NCBI GenBank assembly: GCA_024036415.1
Contig: JAMWET010003874.1
Location: 62,001 to 126,000 of the forward strand
DNA length: 64,000 nucleotides
From: Prochilodus magdalenae
Taxonomy: Eukaryota; Chordata; Actinopteri; Characiformes; Prochilodontidae
Direction: 5' to 3'
Positions within the stretch are counted from its first letter, which is position 1, and each line of letters opens with the position of its first letter. A program made the position numbers and the translations under genes. Below the pieces are notes generated by a model that saw only the letters and a list, made by a program, of their open reading frames with translations, was not told where the DNA came from and did no database searches. Positions 1 through 41,514 of the stretch are shown piece after piece.

Positions 1-414
1 TGGAAAACTACACACCCATCTACTGTACGTCTGCTCAACTGACTGACACCATTTCACATACACTCACCAGTGCAGACCCCACTCTCAGGGTAGACCCCCA
101 AGCACAAATTCAATCTTGTTCAGACCCGCACTCGTCCTATTCATCCTCACCATCATTTAAACCCCATTGTTTCCTTTACACTACAGACACCAGACTGCAT
201 GTACTCACTCAGGACAGACCCCCGAACTCTAATCCACAGCCACACTGACCCGCACCCCTCCATGTGTCATTTATTCATGCCTGGTTCCTCACACATGCTT
301 CATTTTCTTTCTAGTTCCATAAAGCCACTAATCCTACTGGGTCTATCCCAGCGCTCATCAGGTACAAAGCTGGAAACATCCTGGACAGGGTTCCCATACC
401 ATCACAGGGCTAAA
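1..414. other. left flank, nothing recognised
   Basis: Non-repetitive sequence downstream of copy A. One short open frame overlaps it but runs into the CA repeat and has no recognisable domain. I see no gene. Confidence 0.4.
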
Positions 415-507
415 ACACACATTCACACTTACACACACTCACTCACTGACACAAGCTCACACACACACACACACACACACACTCACTCACTCACTCACTG
501 ACACAAG

Positions 508-548
<41 letters not shown>

Positions 549-716
549 TCACTGACACAAGCTCACACACACACACACTCACTGACACAAGCTCACACAC
601 ACACACACTGACACAAGCTCACACACACACTCACTCACTGACACAAGCTCACACACACACACACTCACTGACACAAGCTCACACACACACACACTCACTC
701 ACTCACTGTCACAAGC

Positions 717-748
<32 letters not shown>

Positions 749-769
749 TCACTCACTCACTGACACAAG

Positions 770-808
<39 letters not shown>

Positions 809-824
809 TCACTGACACAAGCTA

Positions 825-855
<31 letters not shown>

Positions 856-1182
856 TGACACAAGCTCACACACACACATACTCACATGCGCACTCTCTCT
901 CACACACACACATACACTGACACAAGCTCACACACACACACTCACTCACTGTCACAAGCTCACACACACACACTCACTCACTCACTCACTGACACAAGCT
1001 CCCACACACACACACACACACTCACTCACTGACACAAGCTCACACACACACTCTCACTCACTGACACAAGCTCACACACACACACACACACTCACTCACT
1101 GACAAGCTCACACACACACACACACACTCACTCACTCACTGACACAAGCTCACACACACACACACACTCACTCACTGACAAG

Positions 1183-1217
<35 letters not shown>

Positions 1218-1265
1218 TCACTGACAAGCTCACATACACACACACACTCACTCACTGACACAAGC

Positions 1266-1297
<32 letters not shown>

Positions 1298-1485
1298 TGA
1301 CAAGCTCACACACACACACACACACACTCACTCACTGACACAAGCTCTCACACACACACACACACACTCACTCACTGACACAAGCTCACACACACACTCA
1401 CTCACTCTCACACACTCATATACACACACATACACACACTCACATATACACACGCTCACACACAAACACTCACATTCACGCACAC
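415..1485. repeat. CA-rich compound microsatellite/minisatellite
   Basis: About 1 kb of (CA)n blocks alternating with ACTCACTCACTGACACAAGC words. The interspersed GACACAAGCTCACACAC unit recurs more than 20 times at variable spacing, so this is a compound array, not a pure dinucleotide tract. Open frames through it on either strand are artefacts of composition. Confidence 0.95.
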
Positions 1486-2554
1486 ACACACTGTGTGAGG
1501 TGACAGTGCTACCCACTGCACCAGTGTTGTATAAATGATATACCATGTGGTATTATTTGAACACACATAACTCCAATGTTGTATCATATGAATGCACATG
1601 TACTTTCATCAATGAACCTCGGACCATTTCAACAGACTTTCAGCATGACATTCAGCTTTACTGTCGACCCGTTTAATAAATGATCTTATCTTCATAAATT
1701 TAGCAAGAGGCAGTTAGACATGCCAACTTCCAACTTCTGCTTTATGGTGCGGCAGGTGGTTTAAGTCATATTGCGAAAACATGTTTTTGAATGCCGTGTT
1801 GGGATCTGTGCACACATTTTTTTAAACATCTCTTTTCAGATGTTCTGATACGTGCACTGAGAAAACATAAACATCTCTGGCCAAGATGTCCGAAATTTAA
1901 TATGACTTCACTACTAAAGCGTTCCATTCTGAAGTGACAGGTTTTTAAAGGCAATGGGCCACACAGTAGCGACGTTTCCAAACGTTTCACGAATGTTATG
2001 CACATTTTTAACTCGGACAAAACATTTTTACATTTTTGCTCATTATCTTACCGGGAAACATAACCTTCCTGTCCCGGCATTCCAAGATGACATCTCTTAG
2101 GGCTGCAGATGTGGGAACTACCTGGAACAACCAGTAAAATGCCAGGAAAGGCATCCATCAAACGACCAATTCCTTGATGCAAGAGTGTCTAAACACTGAC
2201 GTGGCCTACATCCAGAAACCTGTCCAGTCCATGCCAAATCCAACCACAGCTGTTATGTGTACCTTCAGGCTCCTGCACATGCCACTGCATGAGGATGATG
2301 GGTCTGTAAATACCTGCGGGATGTGAGTGACGGAATCCATAGATTGGAAAATGGCTCCAAAGCCGATGTTAATGATTGGCTATAATGAGTGACTGCATGT
2401 GGGCGTGGCCAAAGACTATAGTGTGAAGGAAGTAGCTGAATCTGCAGGTGTATGGAAGCATACGGTCATATAGGTCTACCAGCAGTGGATACAATCCCAG
2501 TCCAGTCTTGCTCCAAACTGTGCCAGGGAAGGCATCCACCAAATCTGGCCAAAC

Positions 2555-2585
<31 letters not shown>

Positions 2586-3215
2586 ATGCAAAGACAAATA
2601 CACAAAAACGATGTGTGTAACAGTACAGTAGGACATGTGCAAAGAGTAAGAGCAGTATCAGTAAGTATGTGGTTGTAAACAGTATAGATATAAAAAAAAC
2701 AAACTGTCTTGTGAGGTAGTGGAGCCCACAGTGTGTGCTGGGTGATCTGGGATGGACTACAGTCTGGAACTGTACACCTACAGAGTGTCCTATGTGCTCG
2801 GTAGAGCTGATAGAATGGACAGTGAGTGTAGATAGGAGGTGGCCAAACCTAAAATATAAAAGCACTCAGCTTGTAATGGTCTTAACAACAAATCATTAAG
2901 ACTGATACAGTGAGTTAATATGGGATATTGTTTGGGATCTCCTTTAATCTCTTTAAGTACTGAAGTTTTGTGGGTTAAACCTGCAGACAAGATGGGTTTG
3001 GTATTGTTCCACTCAGCACAGATGGGTTTAAACGGTTGAAGACCATTGGCAAGTAAGTTTGTGGTCATGTGATATCAAATATCCTCTACAGGCTTTAAAT
3101 CTGAACTCCAGCCAGAACAATCCGTTAAAGCTTTGGTACAGTGGGGTTGGATAGGTGTGAATGTAAAGATTGAACAGAATGCAAAAAACCCAACTAATAC
3201 ATTGTTTTACACAGG
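1486..3215. other. downstream flank of copy A, no gene seen
   Basis: No coding signal recognised. A segment at about 2138-2275 (AAGGCATCCA..., AAGAGTGTCT, GTGGCCTACATCCAGAAAC) recurs at about 63150-63280 in intron 11 of copy B, so it is a dispersed repeat. A short TA/CA tract lies at about 2550-2582. Confidence 0.5.
2138..2275 (+). repeat. dispersed repeat, second copy at about 63150-63280
   Basis: Shares ordered words with the right-hand copy: AAGGCATCCA, AAGAGTGTCT, AACACTGA, GTGGCCTACATCCAGAAAC, CCATGCCAAATC. I do not recognise the family. A fragment of the same word set appears at about 2520-2555. Confidence 0.6.
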
Positions 3216-3221
3216 TTTATT
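3216..3221 (-). promoter_or_regulatory. copy A poly(A) signal AATAAA
   Basis: AATAAA on the minus strand, about 157 bases downstream of the TAA stop of exon 41. This gives a short 3' UTR, as in copy B. Confidence 0.7.
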
Positions 3222-3377
3222 TGGTTCTGCTCCAGGTAGGACATCCCAGAAGGGAATCTTACTTGAGTACATGATGGCAAAACTACACATCTAGAGTCAC
3301 AGTGATAGTAAGAGCAGAGTTAAGCTTATGCACAAGGATTCACTTGACAACACTGGCATATTAAACGATGCCGGCGT

Positions 3378-32848
<29,471 letters not shown>

Positions 32849-32975
32849 CCTGCCTGTCTGGTCCCGCCTGTGTCTGAACAAATGCGACTGAATTATCACC
32901 ACGGCTTTATAAAAAACACACAGGCTCCGCCTTCACCTTAGCACAGTAGAGTTCAGTGCACCACGGGGCAAACAA
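32849..32975 (-). promoter_or_regulatory. copy A core promoter with TATA box
   Basis: On the minus strand a TATAAAG motif lies at 32905-32911, about 57-63 bases before the start codon. This would place transcription start near 32875-32882 and leave a 5' UTR of roughly 30 bases. A TGTTTGC sequence resembling a FOXA/HNF3 site lies near 32968-32974, which would suit a liver-expressed gene, but a short motif like this is weak evidence. The TATA box is seen in the sequence; the start site is inferred. Confidence 0.6.
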
Positions 32976-33148
32976 TGCTGTGGGCACACATCCTTCAAAC
33001 CCCCCCACTAACCAAGCATCAGTGACACAATACCCAACACGCACACATAGATCTATTTACTTACATTTTAACATGAGCTTACTTTTTAAAAAAGAAATCT
33101 GATACTGTTCCTCACTCAAAGAAGGTAGGAATAAAGTTTGCTAAGATT

Positions 33149-33551
33149 GTAGTAGTAGTAATAGTAGTAATAGTAGTAGTAATATTAGTAATAATAGCAG
33201 TAATAGTAGTAATAATATTGGTAGTAGTAATAGTAGTAGTAGTAATTATAGTAGTAATAGTGGTGGTAGTAGTAGTAATATTAGTAGTAATAGTAGTAAC
33301 AGTAGTAAATGTAGTAGTAGTAATGGTGGTAGTAGTAATAATAGAAGTAATAGTAGTAATAATATTAGTAGTAGTAATAGTACTTATAGTGGTAGTAGTA
33401 GTAATAATATTAGTAGTAATGGTAGTAATAGTGGTAGTAGTAATAGTAGTAGTAATATTAGTAGTAATAGCAGTAATATTAGTAATAATATTATTAGTAG
33501 TAATAGTACTAATAGTGGTAGTAGTAGTAATAATAGTAGTAATGGTAGTAA

Positions 33552-33586
<35 letters not shown>

Positions 33587-33629
33587 ATAATAATAATTGT
33601 AGTAATAGTGGTAGTGGTAGTAATAATAG
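33149..33629 (+). repeat. (TAG/TAA)n trinucleotide array, left half
   Basis: Imperfect TAG/TAA/TGG triplets in the intergenic region. It continues after the Tc1-like insertion at 35177 in the same orientation. The long open frame read as poly-Val/Ile is an artefact. Confidence 0.95.
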
Positions 33630-35176
33630 TACAGTGGAGTTGTTAATTTTCGTGATTTACCTTTATAAAGCATTGATTGTTTGGATAAAAAAATTGCATT
33701 AAATATATCACATAGGGGACAAACACAGTGATATGTGAGAAGTGAAATGAAGTTTATATGATTTACAGAAAGTGTGCAATAATTGGTTAAACGAAAGTTG
33801 GCAGGTGCATAAATTTGGGCACTGTTGTCATTTTATTGATTTTAAAACCTTTAGAACTAATTATTAGAACTCAAATTTGGTTTGGTAAGTTCAGTGACCC
33901 TTGACCTCCATACACAGGTAACTCCAACTATGAGAAAGGGAATTTAAGGGGGGCAATTGTAAGTTTTTCTCCTCTTTGCATCTTCTCTGAGTCGCAGCAT
34001 GGGAGTCTCAAAACAACTTTCAAATGACCTGAAAACAGAGACTGTTCACCGTCATGGTTTAGGGGAAGGATACAGAAAGCTATCTCAGAGATTTCAGCTT
34101 TCAGTCTCCACTGTGAGAAACATTGTGAGGAAATGGAAGACCACAGGCACAGTTCAAGTCAAGGCTTGAAGTGGCAGACCAAGAAACATCTGGAATAAAC
34201 AGAAGTGAAGGATGTTGAGAACAGTCAGAGTCAACCCACAGACCAGCACCAAAGACCTACAACATGATCTTGCTGCTGATGGAGTCACTGTGCATCGTTC
34301 AACTATTCGGCACACTTTACACAAGGAGATGCTGTATGGGAGAGTAATGCAGAGGAAGCCTTTTCTCCGCCCACATCACAAGCAGAGCCATTTTGGACAT
34401 TTGGATATTTGGACATTTGGACAAGCCAGCTTCATTTTGGAATAAGGTGCTGTGGACTGATGAAACTAAAATAGAGTTATTTGGGCATAACAAGGGCCGT
34501 TATGCTTGGAGGAAAAAGAACACAGCACTCCAGGAAAAACACCGGCTACCTACAGTAAAATTTGGTGGTGGTTCCATCATGCTGTGGGGCTGTGTGGCCA
34601 GTACAGGGACTGGGAATCTTGTTAAAGTTGAGGGATGCATGGATTCCAATCAATATCAGCAGATTCTGGAGACCAATGTCCAACGACCCTAAACACTGCT
34701 CAAAATCTACTAATGCATTACAACGTTCTGGAATGGCCATCTCAGTCCCCAGACCTGAATATTATTGAAAATCTGTGGTGTCACTTAAAGAGAGCTGTCC
34801 ATGCTCGGAAACCATCAAACCTTAATGAACTAGAGCTGTTTTGTAAAGAAGAATGGTCTACAATACCTTCAGCCACAATCCAGACTCTCATTAGAAGCTA
34901 TAGGAAGCATTTAGAGGCTGTTATTTCTGCGAAAGGAGGATCTACTAAAGGTTTTTTTTTTTTGGTGCCCAAATTTATGCATCTGCCTAATTTTGTTTAG
35001 ACAATTATTGCACACTTTCTGTAAATCATATAAACTTCATTTCACTTCTCAAATATCACTGTGTTTGTCCCCTATATGATATATTTAACGCAATTGTTTT
35101 ATCCAAACAATCAATGCTTTATAAAGGTAAATCAGGAGAATTAACAACGCTGCCCAAACTTTCGCACCCCACTGTA
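33630..35176 (+). mobile_element. Tc1-like DNA transposon, inactive
   Basis: Bounded by TA and CAGTGG...CCACTG ends with inverted repeats of roughly 190-210 bp. The left repeat lacks about 20 bases near its tip compared with the right one. The interior encodes a transposase in broken frames: HTH-like [28 protein letters not shown] (first catalytic Asp), NDPKH (second) and [11 protein letters not shown] (third). Stops, a short duplication near 34400 and a deletion before NDPKH inactivate it. Confidence 0.93.
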
Positions 35177-35760
35177 AATGTAGTAGCATTAGTAATGGTA
35201 GTAGTTGTAGTAATAGTAGTACTAGTAGTAAATGTACCAGAAGTGATGGTGATGGTAGTAATAATAGTAGTAATAGTAATATTAGTTGTATTAGTAATAA
35301 TGGTAGTAGTTGTAGTAATAGTAGTAGTAGTAATAGTAGTAAATATAGAAGTGATGGTGATGGTAGTAATAATAGTAGTAATAGTAATAATAGTTGTAGT
35401 ATTAGTAATGGTAGTAGTTGTAGTAATAGTAGTAGTAGTAATAGTAGTAATAGTAGTAGAAGTGATTGGTGATGGTAGTAATAATAGTAGTAATAGTGGT
35501 AGTGGTAATAATAGTAATAGTAGTAAACATAGTAGAAGTGATGGTGATGGTAGTAATAATAGAAGTAATAGTAATAGTAGTAGTAGTAGTAATGGTAGTA
35601 GTTGTAAAAATAGTAGTAGTAGTAATAGTAGTAGAAGTGATGGTGATGGTAGTAATAATAGTAGTAATAGTAATATTAGTTGTAGTAGTAATGGTAGTAG
35701 CTGTAGTAATAGTAGTAGTAGTAGTAATTGTAGTAATAGTAGTAATAATAGTAGTAAAAG
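35177..35760 (+). repeat. (TAG/TAA)n trinucleotide array, right half
   Basis: Same triplet array as at 33149-33629, with a recurring AGAAGTGATGGTGATGGTAG higher-order unit (about 5 copies) not seen in the left half. Poly-Val, poly-Leu and poly-Ser frames through it are artefacts. Confidence 0.95.
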
Positions 35761-37789
35761 GGAAGAAAGAATGATGATCACAGTTAGTTCATGAACAATA
35801 ATGAATAGTTAGTGAATAAATACTGTATATCTGACTCCGTTTGGTGTTTGCTATTGGGAAACTCACCCAGACTGTTTATAATCTCATGATCTTTTGGTTT
35901 AGAGCTATAACTGGGTCACTCTGCAGCTGAACTTCCCGTAATCACTGTATTTGAGTTTGTTTTTTCAGATTAACCTTTGATTGTTAGACAGACCTGTCGC
36001 TCTGGGTCCACTATTGATTCACTGATACAGGACCAGGAGGAGGAATTTAAGGTGGCACAGTTGTTAGATTTCTGTTTTGTGCTGTCAGTGTTGAATAAGA
36101 CATAGAAAACACTTAGCAGGCACCAGCGGACAACCACCTTCTCAGTGCTGACGGACGACCTGCGGCCTGGAAGCAGCCAGGTCACCAATAGCCACACATT
36201 GTCATGCCATGGTAGACATTTCTAAAGACCCCCCCCCCCCCATCTTCTCCACACCCCGAGACTACAACATGTAAGTTACAAAATCCCCTCGGACAGCAAC
36301 AGCTATTTACACGATGGATATTATGCAATTCACTCCCTTTGCCAAAAGGGACGTCCCTGCTAGCAGGTGGATATTGGTCCACTGTCTGGGCGGCCTGCCA
36401 GCGTTTAGGCATTAAGTGTTCATGCTGCATTTTCAGCACTGGTTTCCCTCTCACAGTCTAAACCGACTTATTTCTCCTTCATTTCTGTCTTTGGTTTTTC
36501 TGTGTAAATTGGTTTAGTGAATCATTTTCAGTGTAGGCTTCAAAAAATAGGCCATGTGACCTTAAACTGTTTGTGGAGACAATAATCTGGGTGGTCCGAG
36601 TGTTGGAGCACCAGTGGTAAACAGTCAGCAGGTGGTGTAAACCCAGCAGCCCTGGTTTTAAACCCTGGTTTTGGGTTGAACTAGTTTTGAGGAGTCGATT
36701 CCAAAAGAGTCGATTCTTTGATCCCGTCATGTCTGCAAGTGGGCTGGACTCTTGGTCAGTGAGTCAAAATGCTGGGAGTCTGTCAAATCCGTCTGCTGTG
36801 TGCTCAAACTCTGCTTCCTATACGGCCTGGAGCTCCTTATGATTTGGGTGGCAAGGAACAATTATTAGACACAGTTCCAAAACTGAAACTGAAACCAATA
36901 TTTTTCACAGAGCGTTGTGGCTAAGGAGGATGGAGCTGGGATGTACTCCAAAGGCCCACCCTAAATGGCCCTGCAGGGCCTGTATCATACATCTAACATT
37001 GCTTGCATCGATCAAGCAGCTCCGCTGTGGTTTGCGAATGGCAGGATTGTCATCACAAAATCAGGTATACCACAAAATACATAGGATGACGCCAGCATGC
37101 TGGATAACCTACCGGCGTGTTTAGCTGTGACTTATCGACCTTTTGGTATTGCTAGTACTGTTCAGGGGTGAATTTTCCAAAACCTTTGCTATGCTAAGTA
37201 CTTGGCTGATTACTACATAAAGGTATACTTCATGACCTACTTCTGAAAGTGGATTTCACCTGCAGTTCATCACCTAAAAACCAGAGACCACCAATTCTGA
37301 GGGAGGGAAGAAGGGATCTGCAAGTTCTTGAACAATAATGTATAATAGTAATAATATGTTCTGGATAGAAAAAAACAGAATTCAGAATCTGTGTAATTAA
37401 ATTTCATCTTCACATACGGGTCCAATAGCCTCCACACCGTTGCTCACACAACGTATTGCTTCAGCAGATTCAATACAGTTAAAAAACGACTCAACTATCA
37501 TTCTAGCACTTTGGTTGTGACGAGAAAGAAAAGGAAATGGCTGCAGTGGATAAAGTGAGTATCGTTCTTACACAAACTGCCAGTGGGAGCTAATCTATCT
37601 GGATAAGCTAGCTAACATTAGCTCCTTCCTGTTGGCAAAAGCCAAACTCCCCATTTGCAGACAGCCAATGGGTTTTGTGTTTTGGTTACTAGGCTGTTAA
37701 TCAGACAAGGGCTGACAAAGGTGTCTGGCTAAGGTGGGGTCACAGCAAGCCAGCTAGATAAATATGGCACGCTAGCTGAGGCAGAGCTT

Positions 37790-38150
37790 AGGCTAGATAG
37801 CTAAGGCTAGCTAGCTAGCTAGGGTGAAACAGAGGCTACCTAGCTATCTAAGGCAGAGCTTGGACTAGCTGAAATATGACTTAGACAAGTTGTCTAGCAG
37901 AGGCAAAACCGAGACTAACTAGCTAGCCAATGGGAAGTTATGGCTAACTGAGGCAGAGCTAAGGCTAAATAGCTAAGGCTAGCTAGCTAGCTAAGGTGGA
38001 ACTGAGGCTACCTAGCTAATTATCTAAGGCAGAGCTTGGACTAGCTGAAATATGGCTAAGACAAGTTATCAAGCTGAGGCAAACCCAAGACTAACTAGCT
38101 AGCCAATGGGAAGTTAAGGCTAACTGAGGCAGAGCTAAGGCTAGATATCC
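37790..38150. repeat. AGCTA-rich tandem duplication, about 175-bp unit
   Basis: Two units in tandem share CTAAGGCTAGCTAGCTAGCT, GGCAGAGCTTGGACTAGCTG and ACTAACTAGCTAGCCAATGG in the same order, offset 172-176 bases. Internally each is rich in GGCTA/AGCTA words. Confidence 0.9.
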
Positions 38151-39159
38151 CCTCTTCTTTTTCTTATCACAAGAAAAGCCCTAGAATTATAACCGGGTAT
38201 AACCCTCAGCGTCTTGGTAGAGGTTTGGATCTGGGCGTGTTGACATGCGGATTGGAGTGGAAAGAAATGAAACCCTAGCTTATGGAAGCTAAGATGATGT
38301 AGGTGACCAATAATCATGAAAGTCTTTTTCACAACTAGTCTAGTATGTTTTCTATAGAAACGTATCGTCGCTGTTCCAAGAAAAACATCTATCTCCAAAA
38401 CGCCAGCGTTACAGGAGAGCCTGATTTGGAAGTCTATGGAACCAGACATTCTTCCAAGTGATTTTGGGCCATTTCTGTTGGTCCATTCATAATGAATTTT
38501 TCACCCAATGTAAATGTCAGCTCATGTGATCAACTGATGCATAAAAGTGAGAAATCAACCATAATGGAGACACATGTTTTTCTTTGGACAGGGACGTTCT
38601 GGACGTTCCATCTGCCCTTTCTCCTGTTTGGTCCTCAAATATACAAAGGACCCATAAATCCCCTCAGTTTTATGAAGTTACAGATTGATATATAAACATG
38701 TTAATGTTTTGGCATTAACCATCGACTCCCCAGTGTATATAAAGTGTCTGCGTCCACCTTTAATATGGTGTCCCACCTCAGGGACACTAAACTTCTCTAT
38801 GAAATATTTTGATTCAAATCCTCTGTGGTCGTTTGCTTCGTTCCCAAAGAAAGTAATGTTAAAACAATGAAAGAATAAAATAATGAATTTTTTCCCTCCA
38901 ATAATTTATTGAATCTAACAAACAAAGACCCCACATTTTGTCAGACCCTGTTCCCCCTCGTATGCAATGGAGCATCATTTATCATGAAGTATACATACAT
39001 CTCCTTATCTTTCTGATTATGCAGCTAAATAAAAGTCTTTCTCATTATGTTCTCTCAACTTGCACAGCAGAAACGGATGTGGCTGTATGAGCACAGCTTG
39101 ATTCTGTCCTGTAACCAAAATTATTTTTAGGTATGTATTTTTGGATACAGATACTGTTA

Positions 39160-39161
39160 AC

Positions 39162-39217
<56 letters not shown>

Positions 39218-39239
39218 CAACAATAATAATAATAATAAT
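39160..39239. repeat. (AAT)n microsatellite
   Basis: About 80 bases of AAT triplets with a short AAC interruption. Confidence 0.95.
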
Positions 39240-39240
39240 G

Positions 39241-39716
39241 GATTACACTTCTATAGTGCCTTTCACATAACCAAGGATGCTTTACAATCTCAAAAAACAA
39301 ACAAACAAAAAATTAATCATGAAGAATAAAAATGTTCAGAGAGTTGTGAAGATGGAAAGAGAGGGTGAAGTGTGTGGAGGGACAGCAACACTAAACGACC
39401 TGCCACCCATAGAGGAAAGCCTGAAACTAGGAACAGCCAGGAGACCAGAGTCAGAGGACCTTAGCTTATGTGATGGGACGAAAGGATGAAGGAGGGCTGA
39501 CAGAGAGGTGGGTGCTAGACCATGCAGGGCTTTAAAGATCAGGAGCAGGATCTTATAATGGATTAGCATGCAACATGTGGGCCCTGTCAAGTTAACCACA
39601 CCTGAATGCTCACATAGTACTGATATGACAGCTTGAGGTTGAAGAATATGATTTTCTAAAGGTGAAGCACTTACTGGGATTAATACTTCGTCAAAAAATA
39701 ATTTGCCAAAGCCCAC
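39241..39716 (-). mobile_element. LINE ORF2 C-terminal remnant
   Basis: The minus strand encodes KILLLIFKALHGLAPTSLSA, then LLHPFVPSHKLRSS and LLAVPSFRLSSMGGRSFSVA. These match the conserved C-terminal region of fish non-LTR retrotransposons (YKALHGLAP...LRS...LLxVP). Only this end is present. Confidence 0.75.
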
Positions 39717-40599
39717 TGAAACCTAAATACGTCTGTTATTTCTAATTTTAACGTTTAAAGTTAAACTTAATCTCATTTCTCTAGGCCAAAATATACACGT
39801 GCAGTTGATTCCTTAGGAAGCTAAGGCTAGGAATACCAGGAGTCTAATTCCTGCTCTACTTCTCTCCATGTAAACTGGGTAGCCTGAATCAGGCCCATAT
39901 CATCAAATCATAGGCCTCTGAGCCCAAAGGTTTGGCCCCCCCTAGCTGGATGCCTTTGGCGATACATTTTGTTTTATGATATCACAGCAGGTTATATGAG
40001 GGGTTTTCAGGACCTCTATGGCAGCGTACTAACCGGTGTTGGCCACAGACACACACACACACACGCCCATCTAAATGGATGGTGTTGGTAATCTTGAAGA
40101 CTCTACAGTCGTACACTGAACAGCTCCAGCTGATGAGAGTCTGAACCAGTCCATATCCTGATACTCCACATCTACTCCTGATGTAGCACAGTATGATACT
40201 CCTCCATATCTCCACCTCTAATATATATTTAGTGGTGTAAAAACTTTGATCTCTTTTTCTGCACAGTGTAAAAGCTCTAGTTCTCCTTTCAGGTTAGTGA
40301 ATATTCATAATGGACCGACCAATAGAATCGCTCCAAACCTGCTTAGCAATAAACCTTGTTCTATCAGCTCCACTGCAGGGTAAGGAAGCTGCTCCACCCT
40401 CCTGTACAGCTCCACTCTGGAGTTGTTTAAGGTGGACTGTATTTCCATGAGGGCTAGTTTATAGTTTGGTGTCTTTATTTTTTATTCTGAAAGCAAATGT
40501 AAAAATAACGAGGGGGGTGCAAACTTTTGACTACTAGTGCATTGTCTTAAAATGTTAAGGGAATGAAAGAAACTTGACAGAGACGTTGTTTTCGGAAGG

Positions 40600-40605
40600 T
40601 TTATT
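40600..40605 (-). promoter_or_regulatory. copy B poly(A) signal AATAAA
   Basis: AATAAA on the minus strand, about 152 bases downstream of the copy B stop codon. The 3' UTR sequence around it resembles that of copy A (shared words such as TCACAGTGATAGTAA), supporting tandem duplication. Confidence 0.7.
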
Positions 40606-40756
40606 AGGTGTTCTGCTTCAGGTAAGACATCCCATAATGTTACACTATTTGGTCTGAGTACATGATGGCAAAACTATAAATTTGGAGTCACAGTGATAGT
40701 AAAAGCAGAGTAAAGCTTATGAAGTATTCAGTGGACAACACTGACGGCGCCAGCGT

Positions 40757-41459
40757 TTATGTGGTGCAGCCGAAGTTCATGAGGTTCTGAGCGAGTCCAG
40801 TGATACCCACATATTTCTCTTTGTATTCTCGCGTTTGACCTTCTTCGCGTGTGGGCCAGTATTCGATCCACGTCTGCTCACCCAGGATGTACTGCAACCT
40901 GACAACAGATATAACAACAATGAGGACCCGCACACCAAACACTATACTAGTATAGTCAACCACACACTCTACAGACGCCTTATATACAACCACATCCAGA
41001 AGAATCGTGCAGATACAGCCTTTTACTTTCAAAAGACCTGTACAGGTCTTAGTCTTTGGACATCTGGTTCCTATCACCGCCACTGTGGACAGTTCTGACT
41101 CTCGACAGTTCAGATGGTAGGTGTATCTAGAACAAAGCATTTCAAACCACACCACTCCGAATGACTCTGATTACATTTGAATGGCGTAATTATCCAAGAT
41201 TTCAACAAAGCGGAATTAAACCTGGGCCTACATTTCACAAATACACACCAAAATTAGATTTACAATAAATAATATATAAGAGAATTTTGAAATTTGGCAG
41301 GGATTAAATTGTAAATATTTAATTTGGACGTGCATGATCTTATTTCTCTTTATTAAAAATTCTAACTTTTCCAGTTCTTTGGAATTACAGTAACTATTTT
41401 TTTACTAAGTTTAATAATCAATATTTTTTAATTAAAATTAAGTTAAAATATATTTGTAT

Positions 41460-41514
<55 letters not shown>

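Larger units (their letters stand above)
35761..40599. other. intergenic region between copies A and B
   Basis: No gene recognised. It contains a run of 13 C at about 36229-36241, an AGCTA-rich tandem duplication (37790-38150), an AAT tract (39160-39239) and a LINE remnant (39336-39716). The promoter of copy A and any shared enhancers would be in or near this space. Confidence 0.5.

Noticed and set aside
33218..33646. Poly-Val/Ile frame
   Set aside because: Translation of a TAG/TAA microsatellite; the same applies to the poly-Val and poly-Leu frames at 35114-35794.
34212..35000. Functional transposase gene
   Set aside because: Frames are broken by stops, a short duplication and a deletion before the second catalytic Asp; no continuous protein exists.
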